A stretch of DNA of 64,000 bases from Amnibacterium sp. CER49 (GTDB lineage: Bacteria; Actinomycetota; Actinomycetes; Actinomycetales; Microbacteriaceae), in contig NZ_JARVWQ010000001.1 in assembly GCF_029846255.1 (NCBI RefSeq), positions 1,922,001-1,986,000 of the forward strand, in the 5' to 3' direction. Below the pieces are notes generated by a model. That model was not told the DNA's origin and did not search any database. It was given only the letters and a program-made list of their open reading frames with translations. Within the stretch, counting starts at the first letter, position 1, and every line of letters begins with the position of its first letter. Positions 7,330-16,054 of this stretch are shown here, piece by piece. A program made the position numbers and the translations under genes.

Positions 7330-8763
7330 ATGCCCGAGTTCGCGCTGTCGTCGGACGGCACTCCCATCGCGTACGACACGGTCGTCGTCGCCGGGGGAGG
7401 ACGCCGTCGTGGCCTCCTGCTGACGCTCTGCGGGGCCTTCTTCCTCGACGTGCTCGGGTCGACGAGCGTCTTCGCGGCGTCGCCCGCGATCGGCGGCGCG
7501 ATGCGACTCGACGCGACGGCGCTGCAGTGGCTGTTCACGGCGGCGACGCTGCCCGGGGGAGCGGTCCTGCTCGTCGGCGGGAACCTCGCCGACCGGTACG
7601 GGGGACGGCGGACGTTCCTGCTCGGCCTCGCCGCGTTCACGCTCGGGTCGCTCGGCTGCGCGGTGACCGGCTCCTACGCGGTCCTGCTCGCCTGCCGGGT
7701 GGTCCAGGGCGTCGCGGCCGGCGTCTTCGTCCCCGCGTCGCTCGCGGTGCTGCTCGCCACCTTCACCGACGGGACGGAGCGGACGAAGGCGCTCGCGGTC
7801 TGGTCGACGGTCAGCGGGGTCGGGGCGACGGCCGGACTGCTGCTCGGCGGGGTGCTGAGCGGTGTGATCGGGTGGCGGTGGGTGTTCCTCATCAACGTGC
7901 CCGGCGGTCTGCTGCTCGGGCTCGCCGCCGCGACCCTGCTCCCGCGGACGCCCCGCCGCGGGCGGGAGCCGCTGGACGTCGCAGGCCTCCTGACCTTCAC
8001 GCTCGGCGCGGCCGCCGTCATCGACGGCCTCAGCGAGATCCCCGAGCAGGGGCTCACCGCGGCTCCGCTCGCGACCTCGGGGCTCGGTGTCGCATCGCTC
8101 GTCGCGTTCGTGCTCGTGGAGCGCAGCACGGCTGCGCCCGCGCTGCCGTTCCGGCTGCTGCGGCAGCCTCGCGTGGCCGGCGGGTTGGTCGCGCTCGGCG
8201 CCGCGGGTCTCACCGTCGACGGCCTGCTGTTCGCTCTCACCCTGCTGACCCAGCGGCAGCTCGGGTGGAACGCCCTCGGCTTCGCCGCGGCGGCCGCGGT
8301 GATGACCGTGACCTCGGTGGGATCGTCGTGGCTCGCCGGCCGGCTCGTGCCGCGGCTCGGCGCACCCGCGCTCGCCGCGATCGGGCTCCTCGCCCTCGGC
8401 GCGGCGGGCGTCTGCTTCGCCGCGACGGCCATGGGCGCCCCGACCCTGCTGCTCGCGCCCGGGCTCGTCCTGTTCGGGGTCGGCATGGGGCCCGCCTACG
8501 TCGGCGGGTCGAACGCGTCGCTGCTCGCCGTTCCGCCGGCGGACGCCGGGGCCGCCGGCGCCCTGCAGAACATCGCCTTCACGGCCGGCTCCGTCGTCGG
8601 CGTCGCGCTCTACGCGACGGGCATCGCGGCGGCGTCCGCTCTCCCCGCGGCCCTGCGATACGTGCCGTCGTTCGCGTGCGGCGCCGTCCTGATGCTGATC
8701 GTCGCGGCGTCGCTGACACTCACCACGTCACGGCCGGGCACGCGGGGCTCGGCCGCCTCGTGA
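7330..8763 (+). CDS. MFS drug exporter (DHA2-like) with a hydrolase-like N terminus
   Basis: 477 residues, about 12-14 membrane helices. Major-facilitator marks include ADRYGGRRTFLLG (motif A), RVVQGVAAGVFVPASLAVL (motif C region) and GWRWVFLINVP, typical of drug:proton antiporters. The first 18 residues (MPEFALSSDGTPIAYDTV) do not look like an exporter; they match the opening of alpha/beta hydrolases (SSDGTPIAYD). The start is well supported by AAGGAG seven bases upstream. A deletion may have joined a hydrolase start and its ribosome-binding site to the exporter, which otherwise begins near GGGRRRGLLLTLCGAFFLD. The substrate is unknown. Confidence 0.88.
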   Translation: MPEFALSSDGTPIAYDTVVVAGGGRRRGLLLTLCGAFFLDVLGSTSVFAASPAIGGAMRLDATALQWLFTAATLPGGAVLLVGGNLADRYGGRRTFLLGLAAFTLGSLGCAVTGSYAVLLACRVVQGVAAGVFVPASLAVLLATFTDGTERTKALAVWSTVSGVGATAGLLLGGVLSGVIGWRWVFLINVPGGLLLGLAAATLLPRTPRRGREPLDVAGLLTFTLGAAAVIDGLSEIPEQGLTAAPLATSGLGVASLVAFVLVERSTAAPALPFRLLRQPRVAGGLVALGAAGLTVDGLLFALTLLTQRQLGWNALGFAAAAAVMTVTSVGSSWLAGRLVPRLGAPALAAIGLLALGAAGVCFAATAMGAPTLLLAPGLVLFGVGMGPAYVGGSNASLLAVPPADAGAAGALQNIAFTAGSVVGVALYATGIAAASALPAALRYVPSFACGAVLMLIVAASLTLTTSRPGTRGSAAS

Positions 8764-8992
8764 CCACGGATCTGCGGGTGAATGCCGCCCACGCAGGGCT
8801 CGAGCCGTCGGCTGCGGCGGCTCCTCGAGCAGCGGATCGGGCCCTCCGCCCCTGGAGGGACTCCATCCCTGTCGCACGGCCGTCACGCCGCTGGGGGGCG
8901 CGCCGGTACCGGCTCCAGGGGCGCACCCGAGGGCTCCGCGAAGGCCACCCACCGGCACGCCGAGTCGCCGCCCTCCGGTCAGCCACTCGTCG
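8764..8992. other. 229-bp intergenic region with a partial tRNA 3' copy
   Basis: No gene seen. Positions 8848-8863 (GCCCCTGGAGGGACTC) are identical to 8994-9009, the 3' end of the adjacent tRNA-Arg gene, in the same orientation and 146 bp apart. This is the arrangement left by integration or excision at a tRNA 3' end, but only non-coding sequence now lies between the copies. Confidence 0.5.
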
Positions 8993-9064
8993 TGCCCCTG
9001 GAGGGACTCGAACCCCCAACCGTTTCCTTAGGACGGAACTGCTCTTCCATTGAGCTACAGAGGC
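8993..9064 (-). tRNA. tRNA-Arg (CCT)
   Basis: Read on the minus strand. The acceptor stem GCCTCTG pairs with CAGGGGC (one G-U). The D arm is GCTC...GAGC, the anticodon loop GTCCTAA gives CCT, and the T arm contains GGTTCGAGTCC. CCA is not encoded. This tRNA reads the rare AGG codon. Confidence 0.9.
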
Positions 9065-9113
9065 GTGCGCCGGGTTCCGACAGTGTAGAGGAGCGGGACG
9101 AGAGGGGATCGGG

Positions 9114-9473
9114 ATGGACGCCGACGACGAGCGCGAGATCGGCCGGCTCGAGGAGGGGATGTGGCGGTCCGCGACCCGCTTCGACCGGGAGTGGATGCGG
9201 GCCGCGCTGACGCCCGACTTCCTCGAGCTCGGCAGGTCCGGCCGCACCTACGACCTCGCCGCGACGCTCGGCGCCGAGGCCGAGCCGTTCACCGCGACGC
9301 TGCCGCTCCCCGGGTACCGGCTGTCCGCCCTCGCCGAGGACGTCGTGCTCGCCGTCTACGTCAGCGAGGTCGCCGCAGGCGGCGAGGTGCTGCGCGCCAA
9401 CCGCAGCTCGATCTGGGTGCGCGGCACCACCGGGTGGCGGCTCCGCTTCCACCAGGGCACGCCGGTGGCCTAG
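9114..9473 (+). CDS. NTF2-like (DUF4440-type) protein
   Basis: 119 residues with the small cone-fold pattern. An N-terminal helix (REIGRLEEGMWRSATRFDRE) is followed by FLELGRSGRTYDLAATL, then strands ending SSIWVRGTTGWRLRFHQGTP, as in DUF4440 proteins of the SnoaL/NTF2 group. They bind small ligands or are minor enzymes; no substrate is implied. It converges on, and overlaps by 4 nt, the LuxR-type gene. Confidence 0.8.
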   Translation: MDADDEREIGRLEEGMWRSATRFDREWMRAALTPDFLELGRSGRTYDLAATLGAEAEPFTATLPLPGYRLSALAEDVVLAVYVSEVAAGGEVLRANRSSIWVRGTTGWRLRFHQGTPVA

Positions 9474-10120
9474 ACCTGCACCATCCCGGCGCTCCGCGCC
9501 CACTTCGCCGCCGCCTCGGCGCGGCTGCGCGCGCCGAGCTTCGCGCGGATGTTCTCCACGTGCTTCTCGACCGTGCGCGGCTCGATCACCAGCGTCGTCG
9601 CGATGTCGCGGTTCGTGCGGCCATCGGCGACGAGGGCGAGCACCTCCTGCTCGCGCACCGTCAGGGAGGGGAGCGAGCGGTGCGATGCTGAGTCCGCCGC
9701 GCGCAGCCGGACGTGGTCGAACGCGGCGCCGAGGTGCGGCTGCAGCAGGTCGGCGACGACCCGGTCGCGCCGGGCGAACCGGGAGCGCACCCGCAGCAGC
9801 ACGAAGCCGAGCACCCGGGAACCGGTGGCGATGCTGAGCGCGAGCCGGTGCTCCGGTGACGGCACCGGTTCGAGCGGCGGCGACGCGGTGCGGGGACCGG
9901 GGGCGCCGCGCAGCAGCGCCGCGAACTCGTCGCGCTCCACCTCGATGCCCCCGCGGACGAGGTCACCCCAGTCGGCGTGCTCGTAGGGGATGAGTGAGCC
10001 GAGGTCCGTGGCCAGCACCGTGATGAACGATCGCGGCGTGGGAGCGGCGTGCAGCCGCAGCGCGAGATCGAGCACGGAATGGTAGTCGACCGGCGCGACC
10101 TCGTCGTCGAGAATGCGCAT
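9470..10120 (-). CDS. LuxR-family transcriptional regulator
   Basis: 216 residues. The C-terminal 60 or so residues form a LuxR helix-turn-helix (LTVREQEVLALVADGRTNRD, then RTVEKHVENIRAKLGARSRA). The N-terminal 140 residues look like a degenerate GAF-type sensor. There is no receiver aspartate, so it is probably a one-component regulator. It is divergent from the ScyD-like gene, which is a candidate target. Confidence 0.88.
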   Translation of the reverse strand: MRILDDEVAPVDYHSVLDLALRLHAAPTPRSFITVLATDLGSLIPYEHADWGDLVRGGIEVERDEFAALLRGAPGPRTASPPLEPVPSPEHRLALSIATGSRVLGFVLLRVRSRFARRDRVVADLLQPHLGAAFDHVRLRAADSASHRSLPSLTVREQEVLALVADGRTNRDIATTLVIEPRTVEKHVENIRAKLGARSRAEAAAKWARSAGMVQV

Positions 10121-10318
10121 TCGAACGCCTCCACGGCGCGGTCCGCTCCCGCGCCGAGCGCACCGTACTCCCGGCGGAGTGCGGCTGTCTCCCCAGTTTC
10201 CGGGGGCATCTGCGTGTTTCTACGTATGGCGATCCGCCCCGTGCCCGGTCGACGCTGAGGGGACCCGGATGGACGCCGAGCGCGGGTCCATCCATCCATG
10301 CCCCATCGGAGGAGCACC

Positions 10319-11401
10319 ATGTCTGTTCGGAAAGCCCTGGCCGTCGCAGCGGCCGCGGGACTGGGGATCGCGGTCGCGACCGGGGCCGGTGGCGCCAGCG
10401 CCGCGACCCCGCAGCTGAAGGTCACCAAGGTCCTCTCGAGCGCCTACGTGGCGCCGCTGCAGTTCGCCGTGAGGGGCAGCCAGGTCTACGTCGCCGACTC
10501 CGCGATGTCGACCCTCACCGAGATCCACAACCCGAAGCACGTGATCGCCCGGGGCGGCACACCGACGTCGAACCCCGAGGCGAGCGGCGACCTCGCCGGC
10601 GTGGCCGCATCCGACGAGGCGGTCGCCTACACGCAGAGCACCGGCGACCACAAGGACACCCGGCTGACCGTGCTGCAGGACGGCCACGTGAAGCTGCGGG
10701 TGTCGCTGTCGACGTTCGAGGCGCAGCACAACCCGGACCACCGCAACACCTACGGCGCCGTCGGATCGGTGAACGCCAAGTGCTCCGCGGAGCTCACGAA
10801 GGGCACCGGAAGCGTGCGGTACCGCGGGAAGGTGGACTCGCACCCCTACGCGGTCGCGGCTCTCGATCACGACGCCTGGCTGGTCGCGGACGCGGGCGGC
10901 AACGACATCCTCAAGGTGGACCGCCACGGCGCCATCTCGGTCGTCGCGGTGCTGCCGCCGCAGACGCTGCACGTGACGGCGGATCTTGCGAAGGCGCTCG
11001 GCGCGCCGGACTGCGCGGGCATCGACTACCGCACGGAGCCCGTGCCGACCGATGTGGAGACGGGCCCCGGCGGCATCTACGTGTCGACGCTGCCCGGCGG
11101 TCCGGAGGCTCCCGGCGTGCCGGCGCGTGGCAGCGTCTGGCGCATCCACGACTGCCACCTCACCCGCCTCGCGACCGGCTTCGCGCTCGCGACGAACATC
11201 GCGGTGGCGGGCAACGGCGACGTCTACGTCGCGCAGCTCGGCGCAGGCGCCATCGCGAAGGTGCACGAGGGCCGCGTCTCGACCGCGGCGATGATCCCCG
11301 GCGTCGTCGGCGTCGAGTGGGCGAACAACCACCTGTACGCCTCGACTGCGCCGGCCGTCACCGGCGGCAAGGCGCCGGGGCAGATCCTGCTCCTCGGGTA
11401 G
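10319..11401 (+). CDS. Secreted ScyD/ScyE-like beta-propeller protein
   Basis: 360 residues. It has a clear signal peptide (MSVRKALAVAAAAGLGIAVA, cleavage after about ASA). Repeating blades follow: GSQVYVADSAMSTLTEI, DHDAWLVADAGGNDILKVDR, NGDVYVAQLGAGAIAKVHEG. The DVETGPGGIYVSTLPGGPE segment is typical of ScyD/ScyE-family proteins. Exported members are poorly understood, and nothing here indicates scytonemin synthesis. ATG 10319 was chosen over an upstream in-frame ATG because of GGAGGAG at ideal spacing. A GC hairpin terminates it. Confidence 0.85.
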   Translation: MSVRKALAVAAAAGLGIAVATGAGGASAATPQLKVTKVLSSAYVAPLQFAVRGSQVYVADSAMSTLTEIHNPKHVIARGGTPTSNPEASGDLAGVAASDEAVAYTQSTGDHKDTRLTVLQDGHVKLRVSLSTFEAQHNPDHRNTYGAVGSVNAKCSAELTKGTGSVRYRGKVDSHPYAVAALDHDAWLVADAGGNDILKVDRHGAISVVAVLPPQTLHVTADLAKALGAPDCAGIDYRTEPVPTDVETGPGGIYVSTLPGGPEAPGVPARGSVWRIHDCHLTRLATGFALATNIAVAGNGDVYVAQLGAGAIAKVHEGRVSTAAMIPGVVGVEWANNHLYASTAPAVTGGKAPGQILLLG

Positions 11402-11418
11402 GCCCGATCCAGCACGGT

Positions 11419-11453
11419 GCGGCCCGCGATGACCCGTCAGTCTCGCGGGCCGC
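11419..11453 (+). terminator. Hairpin after the ScyD-like gene
   Basis: An 11-bp stem (GCGGCCCGCGA at 11419 with TCGCGGGCCGC at 11443) and a 13-nt loop, 17 bp after the stop. Confidence 0.7.
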
Positions 11454-11555
11454 ATCCGTGCGCCCGCCACGCCACGCCGGGCGCCCGGGGAACGATCGGA
11501 CGCTCACCGGCGCGTCACCCGGACGGGGGACGCCCGGTGCCTACAGTGGCTACTC

Positions 11556-14500
11556 GTGTGGCGTGCCGAGGACCTCTCCGCGGAGGACGAGCAGTCGACC
11601 CGCACCGACCCCGTGAAGGTGCCGGTGACGGGGCCGACCTCCGCGGTCACGGGCCCGCACGCCGTCACGGTGGGTGACGCCCGCTTCCAGCCCGTGAACA
11701 TCGCCGCCCCCTCGTGGGAGCGGTGGCGCGACGAGCTCGAGCGGATCGGCGGCACCTCGCCGCTCATCCACTTCGAGGACACCCCGCGCACCCGCATCGA
11801 GCTGTCCACGACGCACCCGTCGGGGCTCGCGCAGTTCATCACCGGCAAGACGACGCTCCTGTCGAACCTGATCCGTGAGGACATCGCCTTCCGCACCGCG
11901 AGCGCGGCCGCCTCGACGCTCACCGCGAAGGCGGTCGAGCTCGCCGCGACCCGCGGGATCGACTCGATGCACCTCGCGATCGGCCTCGCCGAATGGCGGT
12001 TCGAGAAGCAGGAGTTCCGCGGCCCGGTCCTGCTGCGGCCCCTCGCGATCCGACGCTACGGCCGCGACTTCGAGCTGCGCCTGAAGGGCGCGCTCACCCT
12101 GAACCCCGGGCTCGTCCGCGCGATGGAGGAGCAGTACGGGATCGTGCTCGACCCCGCTGCCTTCGTCGCCCTCGCCCTGCAGGCCGGTGCCTTCAAGCCG
12201 CAGCCGGTCATCGACCGCCTCCGTGAGCTCACCGCGCACCTGCAGCGGTTCAGCGTGCAGCCCCGGCTGCTCATCTCCTCCTTCGCGGAGGTCGGCCCCG
12301 CGCTGCTCGCCGACGCCGAGCACCTGGGCCACCCGGTCCTCGACGCGGTAGCGGGCAACCCCGCGGCGATCGAACGGCTCACGCACGGCGTCGAGCGGGT
12401 CGAGGTGCTCGGCCAGGACGAGAGGCCTCCGACGTTCGACACCGCCGTGCTCGACGCCGATCCGGAGCAGGAGCAGATCGTCGCGCAGATCGCGGCGGGC
12501 GACACGCTCGCCGTCCACACGCTGCCCGGCACCGGGGCGACGCAGACCATCGTGAACGCGCTCGGCGCGCTCGTCGCGAAGCACAGGCGGGTGCTCGTCG
12601 TGAGCCCCCGGCACGCGACGCTCCGCGGCGTGGCCACGCGGCTCGCCGACGTGGGCCTCGGCGGCCTCGCGGTGTCGCCGAGGACGCTGCGCCGCGACCT
12701 GATCGCCTCGATCTCCCGCAACGAGAAGGCCGCCCAGCCCGAGACCGGTGAGGTCGACGAGGCCCTCGTGCGCCTGCGCTCCGTGCTGCTCGACTACCGC
12801 TCGGCGCTCACCCGCCGGGACCCGCAGCTGCGCGTCAGCGTGCTCGACGCGCTCGGCGAGCTGTCGCGCCTCGCGCTGCTGCCTGAGCCGCCCGCCACCA
12901 CCGCCCGGCTCTCGACCCGCGCGGTCGAGGCGCTCGCCATCGACCGCGCGTCGGTCGCCGCCGCGCTGCAGCGGGCCGCGGCGCTCGGCGAGTTCCGCTA
13001 CGGCCCCGGCGACTCGCCCTGGTACGGCGCGATGTTCTCCACGGCGGACGCCGCCGCCACCGCGCACCGGCTCGCGAAGCGCCTCTCCCAGGCCGACGTG
13101 CCGCGGCTGCTCGAGCGCGCGAACGCCCTGCTCGCCTCGACGCGGCTCCGCCCGTTCACCACCCTCGCCGAGCTCGGCATCTACCTGCGGCTGCTGCTCG
13201 ACATCCGCGAGACGCTCGACAAGTTCGTGCCCGCGGTGTTCGACCGCTCGCTCGGCGAGCTCATCGTCGCCACCGGGCCGCGCCGCGACGCCCGCGAGAT
13301 GTCGAGCGTCAACCGGCGCCGCCTCAAGAAGCTCGCCCGGGAGTACGTGCGCCCCGGCGTGCACATCGCGGACCTCAACGACTGGCTCGTGCGCGTGCAG
13401 CAGCAGCGGGTGCTCCACCAGCGCTTCGTCACGGGCGGCGTCACGCCCGATGTGCCCGCCGGCATCACGGACCTCTGGACGGACTACCAGCGCGCCGCGT
13501 CCGAGCTCACCTCGCTCGACGAGCCGCTCGGCACGGCGAACACGCCCGACTCGCTGCTGCAGATGCCGATCGACTTCCTGCCCGAGCGGCTCGCCGCGCT
13601 CGCCGCGGACTCCGAGGTGCTCCACAACCTGCAGGACCGCACCCAGCTCGTCGCCGAGCTGCGCGACCTCGACCTCGCGCCGCTGCTCGAGGACCTCGCC
13701 GGGCGGCACGTCGCGCCCGAGCAGGTCGCCGTCGAGCTCGAGCTCGCCTGGTGGAAGAGCGTGCTCGAGCGGATGCTCGCCGACGACCCGGCGCTCCTCG
13801 GCGCGAACACGACCGTGCTCGACCGGCTCGAGCAGGACTTCCGGCTCGTCGACGAGGCGCACCAGAAGTCGAACGGGAAGCGGCTCGCCTGGCAGCTCGC
13901 CGACGCGTGGCGGCTCGGCGTCACCGACTGGCCGGGGGAGGCCGAGGCGCTGCGGCAGCTGCTGCAGGCGAAGATCGACGACCCGGTCGTGCTCCACCGC
14001 GAGGCGCCGCACCTGCTCAAGCTGCTCGCCCCGGTGTGGCTCGCCTCGCCGTACGAGGTGCACGAGCTCGGCGACGCGATCCCGTTCGACACCGTCTTCG
14101 TGGTCGACGCCGCCGCGCTGTCGGTCGCCGAGGGCATCGGCGCGGTCCGCCGTGCGAAGCAGGTCGTCGCGTTCGGCGACCCGGTCACGCAGACGCCGAG
14201 CCCGTTCGACATCGCGGTGCGGGAGACCGAGCCGCCGCGCGAGACGCAGCGCCGGCTCGACGAGCGCGCGGCCGACTCCGTCTTCTCCCGGCTCGCCGAC
14301 CTCGTGCCGTCGCTCGAGCTGACGACGAGCTACCGCGCCGGCGGCGAGGACCTCGCGGAGGCCGTGAACCGCCGCTTCTACGAGGGCCGCATCGAGAGCG
14401 TGCCGTGGGCGGGCACGTTCCTCGGCCACGGCAGCCTCGTGCTCGACTACGTCGACAACGGCCACGGCCTGCCCGACGCCGAGACCGGCACCGTCGAGGC

Positions 14501-15323
14501 GGTGGAGCCCGAGGTGCAGCGCGTCGTCGACCGCGTCATCGAGCACGCGCAGCACCGGCCGCGCGAGTCGCTCATGGTGATCTCCGGCAGCGCGAAGCAC
14601 GCGGTGCGGGTGCAGCAGGCGGTGCTGAAGGCGCTCGTGCGGCGTGGCGACCTCATGGACTTCTTCGTGCGCGACCAGCCCGAGCCGTTCATGGCGGTCA
14701 CCCTCGCCGAGGCGGTGGGACACAGCCGCGACCGCGTGATCTTCAGCGTGGGGTACGGGCGGACGCCCCACGGGCGCGTGCTCGCCTCGCTCGGCCCGCT
14801 CGCCCAGCCCGGTGGCGAGCGGCTCCTCGCGGCGGCCGCGACCCGCGCCCGCCGCGGCCTCGCCGTCGTCTCCTGCTTCCGGCCCGAGGACCTCGAGGGC
14901 GAGCGGATGCCGCAGGGCGTGCTCGCGCTCCGACGGCTGCTCGCCGACGCCGAGGCGCGCGTCGCCGACACGTCACCCGATGACGAGCGCGACGCGATGC
15001 TCGTCGACCTCGCGCGCCGCCTCCGGGTGCTCGGCATGCGCGCCTCGCTCGGCTACCACGGCAAGCTCGCGCTCGTGGCCTCGTACGGCTCCCGCGCGAT
15101 CACCGTCGAGACCGACGCGACGCTCGGCTCGGGCACCCTGCGGCAGAGCCTGCGCCTCAAGCCCGAGATGCTGAAGCGCCTCGGCTGGCACTACCTCCGT
15201 GTGCACAGCTTCGACCTGTTCTCCGACCCCGACGCCGTCGCGCAGCGCATCGCGATCGCCCTCGGGGCGCGCGAGCCGTCGCCGCTCACGAACACGATCC
15301 CGATCGTCGAGGTCCGCCCCTGA
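11556..15323 (+). CDS. SF1 helicase-like protein with degenerate motor and nuclease motifs
   Basis: 1255 residues. Residues about 45-120 resemble the DUF4011 region (SWERWRDEL, SPLIHFEDTPRTRIEL, ITGKTTLL). An SF1 AAA helicase core follows. The P-loop reads LPGTGATQTI (residues about 325-334): the expected GKS/GKT lysine is alanine. The Walker B region reads VFVVDAAALS, where DEA is expected. Motif III reads FGDPVTQTPSPF, and late motifs are recognisable (TTSYRAGGEDLAEAVNRRFY, SVGYGRTPHGRV, AAATRARRGLAVVS). The last 95 residues follow the MTES_1575-type restriction-endonuclease fold (LGYHGKLALVASYGSRAITV, LGWHYLRVHSFDLF) but without the usual D...ExD/K residues. The frame is long and intact, so a non-catalytic DNA-binding role is likely. 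TACAGT lies 8 nt before the GTG, suggesting a leaderless transcript. Confidence 0.85.
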   Translation: MWRAEDLSAEDEQSTRTDPVKVPVTGPTSAVTGPHAVTVGDARFQPVNIAAPSWERWRDELERIGGTSPLIHFEDTPRTRIELSTTHPSGLAQFITGKTTLLSNLIREDIAFRTASAAASTLTAKAVELAATRGIDSMHLAIGLAEWRFEKQEFRGPVLLRPLAIRRYGRDFELRLKGALTLNPGLVRAMEEQYGIVLDPAAFVALALQAGAFKPQPVIDRLRELTAHLQRFSVQPRLLISSFAEVGPALLADAEHLGHPVLDAVAGNPAAIERLTHGVERVEVLGQDERPPTFDTAVLDADPEQEQIVAQIAAGDTLAVHTLPGTGATQTIVNALGALVAKHRRVLVVSPRHATLRGVATRLADVGLGGLAVSPRTLRRDLIASISRNEKAAQPETGEVDEALVRLRSVLLDYRSALTRRDPQLRVSVLDALGELSRLALLPEPPATTARLSTRAVEALAIDRASVAAALQRAAALGEFRYGPGDSPWYGAMFSTADAAATAHRLAKRLSQADVPRLLERANALLASTRLRPFTTLAELGIYLRLLLDIRETLDKFVPAVFDRSLGELIVATGPRRDAREMSSVNRRRLKKLAREYVRPGVHIADLNDWLVRVQQQRVLHQRFVTGGVTPDVPAGITDLWTDYQRAASELTSLDEPLGTANTPDSLLQMPIDFLPERLAALAADSEVLHNLQDRTQLVAELRDLDLAPLLEDLAGRHVAPEQVAVELELAWWKSVLERMLADDPALLGANTTVLDRLEQDFRLVDEAHQKSNGKRLAWQLADAWRLGVTDWPGEAEALRQLLQAKIDDPVVLHREAPHLLKLLAPVWLASPYEVHELGDAIPFDTVFVVDAAALSVAEGIGAVRRAKQVVAFGDPVTQTPSPFDIAVRETEPPRETQRRLDERAADSVFSRLADLVPSLELTTSYRAGGEDLAEAVNRRFYEGRIESVPWAGTFLGHGSLVLDYVDNGHGLPDAETGTVEAVEPEVQRVVDRVIEHAQHRPRESLMVISGSAKHAVRVQQAVLKALVRRGDLMDFFVRDQPEPFMAVTLAEAVGHSRDRVIFSVGYGRTPHGRVLASLGPLAQPGGERLLAAAATRARRGLAVVSCFRPEDLEGERMPQGVLALRRLLADAEARVADTSPDDERDAMLVDLARRLRVLGMRASLGYHGKLALVASYGSRAITVETDATLGSGTLRQSLRLKPEMLKRLGWHYLRVHSFDLFSDPDAVAQRIAIALGAREPSPLTNTIPIVEVRP

Positions 15324-15346
15324 CCGCAGGGCGGCGGCACCGACGG

Positions 15347-15490
15347 GTGCGGACCCCACCGGCGCCGGGCTCGGACCCGGCGCCGCAGTCGGGCGACGTC
15401 GCGGCCGAGGACGAGCCGCGAGCGTGGGGCGATCGCGGCGACGGCAACGACGCGCGCCTGCGCGAGGACGTGCCGCCGCACTGGGGCTGA
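15347..15490 (+). CDS. Small conserved protein ending PPHWG
   Basis: 47 residues from GTG: MRTPPAPGSDPAPQSG, then EDEPRAWGDRGDGNDARL and the ending DVPPHWG. The WGDR...NDxRL...PPHWG pattern is, from my memory, typical of tiny proteins found after helicase-like genes in this bacterial family. Function is unknown. It starts 24 bp after the helicase-like stop. An in-frame CTG at 15320 could be an earlier start. Confidence 0.6.
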   Translation: MRTPPAPGSDPAPQSGDVAAEDEPRAWGDRGDGNDARLREDVPPHWG

Positions 15491-15500
15491 CCGGCCGCGC

Positions 15501-15553
15501 TGCTCCGGATCCTCGCCGCTCTCCGGCGGCCGCAGCGACACGGATCCGGAGCA
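15501..15553. repeat. 53-bp palindromic repeat, copy R1
   Basis: Left arm TGCTCCGGATCCTCGCCGCT, 13-bp loop, right arm AGCGACACGGATCCGGAGCA. The outer 12 bases of each arm match the other three copies exactly; the inner right arm has diverged. It lies between converging stops, so it may also serve as a terminator. Confidence 0.85.
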
Positions 15554-15559
15554 GGAGGC

Positions 15560-16027
15560 TCAGGTCGGCGGGACCGCCGGCCGCGTCGGTGGCTGGGCGT
15601 GGTCGCCCTCCGGCGACGGGCGCCCGGCGAGCAGGTCGCGGATCTCGATGAGCAGCTCGGCCTCGGTCGGCGGGGTGTCGGCCGGGGTCGCGGTCGGCTC
15701 CTCCTGCTTGCGCTGGAAGGCCCGCTTCATCGCCCAGTTCGCCGGCAGCACGAGGGCGAAGTAGACGACCGCGGCCACGATCACGAAGTTGATCACCGCG
15801 CCGAGCACGGCGCCGAACTTGAGCTCCGCCGGTTTGTGCGTGAGCGTCGGGATCGCCACGATGAGCGTCCTGTCGAGGCTGCTCGCGTTGAACAGCGCGC
15901 CGATGAGCGGCGTGATGACGTTCGTGACGACCGACGTCACGATCGCGGTGAACGCGGCGCCGATCACGACGGCGACCGCCAGGTCGAGCACGTTGCCGCG
16001 CAGCAGGAAGTCCCGGAAGCCCTTCAC
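15560..16027 (-). CDS. mscL: Large-conductance mechanosensitive channel
   Basis: 155 residues. The opening MKGFRDFLLRGNVLDLAVAV is the classic MscL N terminus. Two membrane helices (about 10-45 and 65-95) are separated by a periplasmic loop, and there is a charged cytoplasmic bundle ending (EAELLIEIRDLLAG). It releases solutes on osmotic downshock. The GTG at 16027 is preferred over an earlier GTG because TAGACC lies 8 nt upstream of it and the family begins at this point. Confidence 0.94.
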   Translation of the reverse strand: MKGFRDFLLRGNVLDLAVAVVIGAAFTAIVTSVVTNVITPLIGALFNASSLDRTLIVAIPTLTHKPAELKFGAVLGAVINFVIVAAVVYFALVLPANWAMKRAFQRKQEEPTATPADTPPTEAELLIEIRDLLAGRPSPEGDHAQPPTRPAVPPT

Positions 16028-16054
16028 GGACCCCAGGTCTAGCACCGCGGTGCG

